Positions 1 to 6,490 of a DNA stretch of 6,490 bases are shown here, one piece after another. Positions within the stretch are counted from its first letter, which is position 1; every line of letters begins with the position of its first letter. Source of the stretch: Spirochaetales bacterium (GTDB lineage: Bacteria; Spirochaetota; Spirochaetia; DSM-27196; PWMO01); the NCBI GenBank assembly GCA_007123465.1, contig SKLB01000324.1:1-6490 (forward strand), given 5' to 3'. Below the pieces are notes generated by a model. It had not been told where the DNA came from, searched no databases, and saw only the letters and a program-made list of their open reading frames with translations. The translations under genes were made by a program, and so were the position numbers.

Positions 1-777
1 CGGCAGCGTAACGCTGGCGGTGAAGCCGAGGCCCACGTCATCAGTAGCCATGAAGTCTACCAGTCCACCGGCGATACCCACGTGTCCGGCGCCAAGGCCC
101 GGAGCGTAGTAGAAGACAAACTCCGCTACCGCGGTACCAACGCCTACGTCAATGGCGGTGTCCAAGCCCAGCAGGGTGCGGGTCTTGAGGTCACCGGTGC
201 CGTTGTTGATGTCTTGTTCGGCCAGGCCGAGAGCGAGGTACGCGTTGGCCATGCCCATGATGTCAAAGCTGAACTTGGTTCCGAGGTCGGTGAAATCGCC
301 AACACCGAGACCTTCCAGTCCGTAACCGGTAATGTCTGCAACGTTAGCGTAGCTGAACTCGTTCCAGCCGATGTTGGTCTTGATTCCAAGCCCCATAGCA
401 TCGGTGCCGGCCAGCGCGCCGAGATCGGTGGTGAAGTGCGCACGGTCGATGGTTGCGTTGACAACGCTGCCGAAACCTTCTCCGGTGGATGGGTTGAGTA
501 GGTCAAGGTCGTCGACCGTGATTGTCGGGTTGAACCGGAACCGGATCACCGCGCTGTTGTACTGATCGACGTTCGCGTTGACCTGCACACGCGTATCCAG
601 ACCGCTGGTTACGTAAGGTGCATCTTCTTCAGTGCCTTCCACATCCTGCCGTGTGTCGCCGGCTTCTTCGAAGCTGTTCTGGAAGCCCAACTCTACTTGA
701 CCACTGAGGGTGACGTCGGCCATGGCGATGCCACCAACGAGTGCCAGTGCAATAACAAGGATAAGTAACTTCTTCAT
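1..777 (-). CDS. Secreted porin-like outer membrane protein, N-terminal 259 residues (3' end beyond window)
   Basis: The frame is open from the ATG at 777 to base 1 without a stop, giving the first 259 residues of a longer protein. Residues 1-20 (MKKLLILVIALALVGGIAMA) form a clear Sec signal peptide: two lysines, a hydrophobic core and an AMA cleavage site before DVTLSGQVELGF. The mature part alternates short stretches of hydrophobic and polar residues with Gly/Asp/Asn turns (for example VQVNANV, AVIRFRFNPTITV, KFSFDIMGMANAYLALGLA, VAEFVFYYAPG, VGLGFTASVTL). It has no long hydrophobic helix and no cysteine in the visible part, as expected of an outer-membrane beta barrel. The start is supported by GGAGGAAGGA at 792-784. 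A strong promoter precedes it, so it is probably an abundant surface protein. I cannot name the family. A periplasmic or surface-layer beta protein is the alternative. Confidence 0.8.
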   Translation of the reverse strand, partial: MKKLLILVIALALVGGIAMADVTLSGQVELGFQNSFEEAGDTRQDVEGTEEDAPYVTSGLDTRVQVNANVDQYNSAVIRFRFNPTITVDDLDLLNPSTGEGFGSVVNATIDRAHFTTDLGALAGTDAMGLGIKTNIGWNEFSYANVADITGYGLEGLGVGDFTDLGTKFSFDIMGMANAYLALGLAEQDINNGTGDLKTRTLLGLDTAIDVGVGTAVAEFVFYYAPGLGAGHVGIAGGLVDFMATDDVGLGFTASVTLP

Positions 778-783
778 GTTTAT

Positions 784-792
784 CCTTCCTCC
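784..792 (-). promoter_or_regulatory. Shine-Dalgarno of the porin-like gene
   Basis: The minus strand reads GGAGGAAGGA just upstream of the ATG at 777. It is purine-rich and well spaced, and it fixes the start codon in front of the signal peptide. Confidence 0.75.
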
Positions 793-843
793 GTTCTTTC
801 TTTGGTGAGAGCCAACGACCCTCTTCTGCGTTTAATCACAGCA

Positions 844-872
844 AGTATAACAACCTGAATTTACCGTGTCAA
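844..872 (-). promoter_or_regulatory. Sigma-70-type promoter of the porin-like gene
   Basis: On the minus strand a perfect -35 TTGACA (872-867) is separated by exactly 17 bp from -10 TATACT (849-844, five of six matches). The expected start of transcription is near 837, leaving a leader of about 60 nt before the ATG at 777. A second TTGAC overlaps just upstream, reading TTGACGGTTGACA. Eleven of twelve consensus positions with ideal spacing suggests strong constitutive expression, fitting an abundant envelope protein. Confidence 0.8.
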
Positions 873-1012
873 CCGTCAATCTCGATATTTTTTGTACGCA
901 CCAAAGCTGCAGAGACACCCTGCGCGTACGCCATACTATCGTGATTGCCGACTGAACGCCGATGAAACCCGGGAAGCTCTACCATGCTCTGGTAGTATCG
1001 ACCATATTGCAG

Positions 1013-1048
1013 AAAAAATCAAGAGGGATATACACCGCTTGATAGCGG
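1013..1048 (-). terminator. Candidate terminator downstream of manC
   Basis: Downstream of the manC stop, the minus strand has inverted arms ATCAAG (1043-1038) and CTTGAT (1023-1018). The stem extends by two G-C pairs across one mismatch and is followed immediately by five T's (1017-1013). This fits an intrinsic terminator, though the stem is short and AT-rich. A GC-richer hairpin, CCGCT-ATCA-AGCGG (1048-1035), overlaps it and would compete, but it is not followed directly by T's. Confidence 0.4.
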
Positions 1049-1058
1049 CACCGCGCCG

Positions 1059-2195
1059 TCACACCAGGTCACCGCGGCCGCGGTTCTCCAGACGGTCCAC
1101 CGCTTTCTTTACCAGCTGCGTACGCCCGCGCCGGCTCACCAGCACGCAGCCGTTTCTGACCACCACGCAGAGATCCTCCACCCCGCACAGCGCCACCGGC
1201 AGATCCGAGAAGACAAAGTTGCCCTCGGCTTCGACCAGCACAACCTCCGCTGCCGCGTTGTGCGCTCCCTCCGGCGCTGCGCCGTCGTTCAGCAGACCCT
1301 CCTCGTGCAGCTTGGCCATCTCGTCCCAGCTGCCCACGTCGTTCCAGCGGAAGCCGGCCTCCACCACCGCCGCGCAGCCGCTCTTTTCCATTACCGCGCG
1401 GTCCAGCGACACATTGGGCAGACGCAGATAGGTACCGGCAATAGCCCACGAATCACCGCTGCTGCTGACCCCGTCCGGCGACGCCGCAGCGTCCGGCGAC
1501 TCCTCCGGCCACGGCAGCTCCAGAACAGGCTCTATGACCTCGGGCACCAGCTGCTGCATCTCGTCAGTCATGGTGCCGATGCGGAACACAAACATGCCCG
1601 AGTTCCACAGGTAGCCGCCGTCATCCAGGTAGCGCTGCGCGGTAATGGCGTCCGGCTTCTCTTTGAAGCCGTCCACCACCCGGCCCGGGCCAATCTGCCG
1701 GCCGGCCAGAATATAGCCGTAGCCGGTCTCCGGGCGCGTGGGCGGTATGCCGAATGTCACCAGCCGCCCCTGGCGCGCCAGCTGGTCGGCGCGCTCTACA
1801 TCGCCCAGAAACGCGTTCTCGGGGGCAATCACGTGATCGGAGGCCAGCACCAGCACCGTCTGGTCGGCGGCCGCCGCGGCGCCGCCGCGGCACAGGTAGG
1901 AGATAGCCAGCGCCACCGCCGGCGCGGTATTCTTGGCCTGCGGCTCGGCCAGCACCACCGTCGGCTTCTCCAGCCGGCCAACCGCGGCGTAGCGGCCCAG
2001 CGCACCCACCTGGTCTACGTGCGTAACCACCAGCAGCTCTCCCGGTGCGGCGGTGGCCACCGCACGCCGCAGCGTGTTCTCTATCAGCGTCCGCCCGTTG
2101 CCGGGATCCATGAACTGTTTGGGCCGCGAGCGCAGCGAAGCCGGCCACAGCCTGGTGCCCGAGCCGCCGGCCAGAATTACCACATGGTCGACCAT
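1059..2195 (-). CDS. manC: Mannose-1-phosphate guanylyltransferase (GDP-mannose pyrophosphorylase), monofunctional
   Basis: A cytoplasmic enzyme making GDP-mannose and pyrophosphate from mannose-1-phosphate and GTP, the mannose donor for glycans and glycolipids and the precursor of GDP-fucose. The 378 residues carry the nucleotidyltransferase family signatures in order: GGSGTRLWP...RPKQF (10-28, nucleotide binding), LASDHVI with Asp120 (117-123, metal/nucleotide), PETGYGYI (155-162), GFKEKPD (176-182, sugar phosphate), YLWNSGMFVF (195-204), SLDRAVMEK (263-271) and WNDVGSWDEM (284-293). The length fits the one-domain form; the roughly 470-residue bifunctional type has an added mannose-6-phosphate isomerase cupin, which is absent. 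The frame is open 46 codons further upstream, but the start at 2195 is chosen because AGGAGG lies 7 nt before it and the protein begins MVDHVVILAGG, as in the family. Odd: a Ser/Asp/Ala-rich insert at about 229-250. It is transcribed alone, divergent from ilvE. Confidence 0.93.
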   Translation of the reverse strand: MVDHVVILAGGSGTRLWPASLRSRPKQFMDPGNGRTLIENTLRRAVATAAPGELLVVTHVDQVGALGRYAAVGRLEKPTVVLAEPQAKNTAPAVALAISYLCRGGAAAAADQTVLVLASDHVIAPENAFLGDVERADQLARQGRLVTFGIPPTRPETGYGYILAGRQIGPGRVVDGFKEKPDAITAQRYLDDGGYLWNSGMFVFRIGTMTDEMQQLVPEVIEPVLELPWPEESPDAAASPDGVSSSGDSWAIAGTYLRLPNVSLDRAVMEKSGCAAVVEAGFRWNDVGSWDEMAKLHEEGLLNDGAAPEGAHNAAAEVVLVEAEGNFVFSDLPVALCGVEDLCVVVRNGCVLVSRRGRTQLVKKAVDRLENRGRGDLV

Positions 2196-2202
2196 AAGTG
2201 CG

Positions 2203-2208
2203 CCTCCT
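2203..2208 (-). promoter_or_regulatory. Shine-Dalgarno of manC
   Basis: A perfect AGGAGG on the minus strand sits 7 nt before the ATG at 2195. It decides the start against the longer open frame, which reaches back to 2333 and would run through the divergent promoter region. Confidence 0.85.
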
Positions 2209-2214
2209 GGCACC

Positions 2215-2243
2215 ATTGTACTACGCAAACCCGCCGCGGTCCA
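2215..2243 (-). promoter_or_regulatory. Candidate manC promoter
   Basis: On the minus strand -35 TGGACC (2243-2238, four of six) and -10 TACAAT (2220-2215, five of six) are 17 bp apart. Transcription would start near 2208, placing the AGGAGG at the very 5' end of the message with a leader of only about 13 nt. That is unusually short, so an upstream promoter not recognised here remains possible. Confidence 0.5.
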
Positions 2244-2250
2244 CGTACCC

Positions 2251-2279
2251 TTGACCGCAGAACGGAGCTGCCTTACAAT
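2251..2279 (+). promoter_or_regulatory. Sigma-70-type promoter of ilvE
   Basis: On the plus strand -35 TTGACC (2251-2256, five of six) and -10 TACAAT (2274-2279, five of six) are separated by exactly 17 bp. The predicted start is near 2286, giving a leader of about 31 nt. The promoter stands back to back with the manC promoter, with only 7 bp (2244-2250) between the two -35 boxes. Confidence 0.75.
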
Positions 2280-2294
2280 CGGCCTATACCGATT
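2277..2294. promoter_or_regulatory. Inverted repeat over the ilvE -10/start site, operator candidate
   Basis: AATCGG (2277-2282), a 6-bp spacer and CCGATT (2289-2294) form a perfect 18-bp inverted repeat. It overlaps the last bases of the -10 box and the predicted transcription start, where a dimeric repressor would block initiation. No regulator is encoded in the window, so its role is inference. It could also form a weak hairpin at the 5' end of the transcript. Confidence 0.4.
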
Positions 2295-2303
2295 CGCGCT
2301 CAT

Positions 2304-2309
2304 AAGGAG
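2304..2309 (+). promoter_or_regulatory. Shine-Dalgarno of ilvE
   Basis: AAGGAG lies 7 nt before the ATG at 2317. It decides this start, because the same frame stays open upstream to 2053 through the opposite-strand manC gene. Confidence 0.85.
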
Positions 2310-2316
2310 TGGTTCC

Positions 2317-3417
2317 ATGGCGTCCGCCTTCACGTTATCAATCTACCCGTGGGTCTATTACGCCCAGTACCAGGACGACGGCAGCTGGCAGGAGAGCTAT
2401 ATCGAGAAGCCTCATCAGACGCCGCAGCAGGAGGACGCGCTGTCCGAGGATGAGCGCAGCCGCCTGGTAGCGCAGCGTAACTCGTTTGCCGAGCTGCCGC
2501 TGGTCAACTACACCACGCAGTACGGCCTGGGCTGTTTTGAGGGGCTGAAAGCCTTTCCGCAGGCCGACGGGTCGCTCAAGCTCTTCCGCCCGCAGGAAAA
2601 CGGCCAGCGCATGCAGCGCTCGATGGAAGGACTGATGATGCCCGGCTACCCTGCCAGGATGTTCAGCGCGGCGGTGCGCGAGGTAGTGGCGCGCAACTAC
2701 CGGCTGGGCTTCTATCCGCGCTACCAGCCCGAATGGGAGAAGGACGGCTTCCTGAGCGCCACCTCGGTCTACATCCGGCCGTTCAGCTACGCCGAGCCCG
2801 GCATCGGCCTCAACCTGAGCCGCAAGCCGTGGGTTGTGGTAGTAACCACCCCGGTGGGATCGTACTTTGACAGCGAACTGCCCGCCAAAGCCATTACCAC
2901 CGACAAGGCGCGCGCCACGCGCGGCGGCACCGGCTGGATCAAGTGCGACGCCAACTACGTCACGCCCATTCTGGTCAAGAAGCAGATGGAAGCCGAGGGC
3001 TACATGGAGGCCATCTTTCTGGACGCAAAAGAGCAGAAGTACGTTGAGGAAGGCTCATCGTGCAACATATTCTTCTTACTCAAGAACGGCACGCTGGTTA
3101 CGCCGCAGCTGGCAGACACCATTCTGCCGGGTATCAACCGCAAGAGCATCCTGACGCTGGCGCGCGACAAGGGCGTCAAGACCGAAGAGCGCGATATCAG
3201 CATAGATGAAGCGATGGACCAGGCCGCCGAGGTCTTTGTGACCGGAACCGCCGCCGGCGTAGCCTACCTGGAGTCTATCACCCACCAGGGCCGCAGCGCA
3301 GTATTCAACAACGGCAAGGTCGGCGAGCTGACCTGGGACCTGCTGCTGACGCTCAAGGGCATCCAGTACGGAGCGGTGCAAGACAAGCACGGCTGGATGG
3401 TGCCGGTAGCCGACTGA
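2317..3417 (+). CDS. ilvE: Branched-chain amino acid aminotransferase (PLP fold type IV)
   Basis: A cytoplasmic PLP enzyme that interconverts leucine, isoleucine and valine with their 2-oxo acids using glutamate/2-oxoglutarate: the last step of synthesis and the first of breakdown. The 366 residues show the class-IV pattern: YGLGCFEGLKAF (69-80), LFRPQEN with the phosphate-binding Arg91, SVYIRPF (150-156), Lys209 in WIKCDANY as the expected Schiff-base lysine, VEEGSSCNIFF (243-253) with Glu245 facing the pyridine nitrogen, LPGINR (270-275) and the phosphate loop VTGTAAGV (308-315). The C-terminus DKHGW resembles the DKWGW of E. coli IlvE. The length fits the 350-370 residue bacterial/eukaryote-like subgroup more than the roughly 310-residue E. 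coli form. The usual Gly in K-x-x-G-N-Y is Ala212 here. The upstream in-frame extension (88 codons) is rejected because AAGGAG and a strong promoter lie inside it. Divergent from manC and convergent with the TPR gene, so transcribed alone. Confidence 0.93.
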   Translation: MASAFTLSIYPWVYYAQYQDDGSWQESYIEKPHQTPQQEDALSEDERSRLVAQRNSFAELPLVNYTTQYGLGCFEGLKAFPQADGSLKLFRPQENGQRMQRSMEGLMMPGYPARMFSAAVREVVARNYRLGFYPRYQPEWEKDGFLSATSVYIRPFSYAEPGIGLNLSRKPWVVVVTTPVGSYFDSELPAKAITTDKARATRGGTGWIKCDANYVTPILVKKQMEAEGYMEAIFLDAKEQKYVEEGSSCNIFFLLKNGTLVTPQLADTILPGINRKSILTLARDKGVKTEERDISIDEAMDQAAEVFVTGTAAGVAYLESITHQGRSAVFNNGKVGELTWDLLLTLKGIQYGAVQDKHGWMVPVAD

Positions 3418-3419
3418 GT

Positions 3420-3433
3420 CCGCGCCGGCGCGG
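3420..3433. repeat. 14-bp GC palindrome in the convergent ilvE/TPR gap
   Basis: Three bases after the ilvE stop there is a perfect palindrome CCGCGCCGGCGCGG with no spacer. The gap to the converging gene is only 51 bp. It might slow polymerase from both sides, but there is no T-tract on either strand, so I do not call it an intrinsic terminator. Confidence 0.35.
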
Positions 3434-3468
3434 CCGCCGCTGCCGGTCGGTTGCTCAGACAATCGAGC

Positions 3469-6363
<2,895 letters not shown>

Positions 6364-6376
6364 TTGTTTGAGTAAT

Positions 6377-6382
6377 CCCCTT
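6377..6382 (-). promoter_or_regulatory. Shine-Dalgarno of the TPR gene, widely spaced
   Basis: AAGGGG on the minus strand is the only purine-rich candidate before the ATG at 6363, but it sits 13 nt away, longer than the usual 5-9. It overlaps an in-frame TGA (6384-6382) that bars any further upstream start. Initiation is therefore probably modest. Confidence 0.5.
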
Positions 6383-6441
6383 CACATTGTCGGAGCTTTC
6401 CAGAAAAATGTAAGCCGCATATAAGGAGCGTCCGATATTTG

Positions 6442-6470
6442 AGTATAGCAGAGCTATGAGACGATGCAAA
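6442..6470 (-). promoter_or_regulatory. Candidate promoter of the TPR gene
   Basis: On the minus strand -35 TTTGCA (6470-6465, four of six) and -10 TATACT (6447-6442, five of six) are 17 bp apart. The predicted start is near 6435, leaving about 72 nt of leader before the ATG at 6363. The -10 is the same hexamer as in the porin-like gene's promoter. It looks like a housekeeping, not a flagellar sigma-28, promoter. Confidence 0.6.
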
Positions 6471-6490
6471 CGGCCGCTATTAGTCGCAAC

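Larger units (their letters stand above)
778..1058. other. Intergenic region between porin-like gene and manC
   Basis: This 281-bp stretch holds the porin-like gene's leader, ribosome site and promoter (778-872). It also holds a small perfect hairpin, CTACCA-TGCTC-TGGTAG, at 979-995 and the candidate manC terminator at 1013-1048. A possible 26-codon plus-strand ORF at 962-1042 has no ribosome-binding site and I do not call it. Between 873 and 978 I see no convincing gene or RNA. Confidence 0.6.

Noticed and set aside
82..501. 139-codon plus-strand open frame
   Set aside because: Lies opposite the porin-like gene, which has a signal peptide, ribosome site and promoter; no independent support.
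979..995. CTACCA-TGCTC-TGGTAG hairpin
   Set aside because: Perfect but only 6 bp and without a T-tract on either strand; not convincing as a terminator, and it does not fold into a tRNA.
962..1042. 26-codon plus-strand ORF in the intergenic region (MKPGKLYHALVV...)
   Set aside because: No Shine-Dalgarno or promoter, and its 3' end coincides with the candidate manC terminator.
1260..2453. 397-codon plus-strand open frame antisense to manC
   Set aside because: It has no family motifs, runs opposite a gene with all guanylyltransferase signatures, crosses the divergent promoters and overlaps the start of ilvE; long antisense frames are expected at this GC content.
3418..3468. Bidirectional intrinsic terminator between ilvE and the TPR gene
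   Set aside because: Only a spacerless GC palindrome is present and neither strand has a following T-run.
6456..6490. Possible divergent plus-strand gene start, MRRCKRPLLVA, running off the right edge
   Set aside because: The N-terminus could be a signal peptide, but the only AAGGAG (6423-6428) is 27 nt upstream and just 35 bases are visible. Sequence beyond 6490 would settle it.

Overview
ORGANISM. The window is GC-rich (about 60%) and looks like a free-living spirochaete chromosome. This rests on three protein-level impressions. The large minus-strand gene resembles the spirochaete flagellar-collar protein FlcA (Borrelia burgdorferi BB0326). The aminotransferase has a TRGGTG-WIKCDANY active-site stretch that I associate from memory with spirochaete IlvE. 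The left-end gene encodes a short-signal-peptide outer-membrane-type barrel protein. No rRNA, tRNA or phylogenetic marker is present, so the assignment is inference. LAYOUT. (1) 1-777, minus: 5' part of a secreted, porin-like protein that runs off the left edge, behind a near-consensus sigma-70 promoter. (2) 778-1058: 281-bp intergenic stretch holding that promoter and, at its right end, a candidate terminator for the next gene. (3) 1059-2195, minus: compact mannose-1-phosphate guanylyltransferase (GDP-mannose synthesis). (4) 2196-2316: short divergent promoter region. Each gene has its own recognisable promoter, the two -35 boxes lie back to back, and an 18-bp inverted repeat sits over the -10/+1 of the rightward promoter. 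(5) 2317-3417, plus: branched-chain amino acid aminotransferase (IlvE). (6) 3418-3468: 51-bp convergent gap with a 14-bp GC palindrome and no T-tract. (7) 3469-6363, minus: 964-residue protein with a long acidic disordered N-terminus, one membrane helix and a large TPR domain. (8) 6364-6490: its promoter and leader. HOW THE GENES WORK TOGETHER. They do not form an operon. Every gene has its own promoter, and the functions (envelope porin, sugar-nucleotide supply, branched-chain amino acid metabolism, probable motility scaffold) look like an ordinary core-genome neighbourhood. There is no phage, transposon, CRISPR or defence signature. I see no clearly new multi-gene system. The points most worth a second look are the large TPR membrane protein with its 9-bp tandem repeat and the manC/ilvE divergent promoter with its operator-like inverted repeat.
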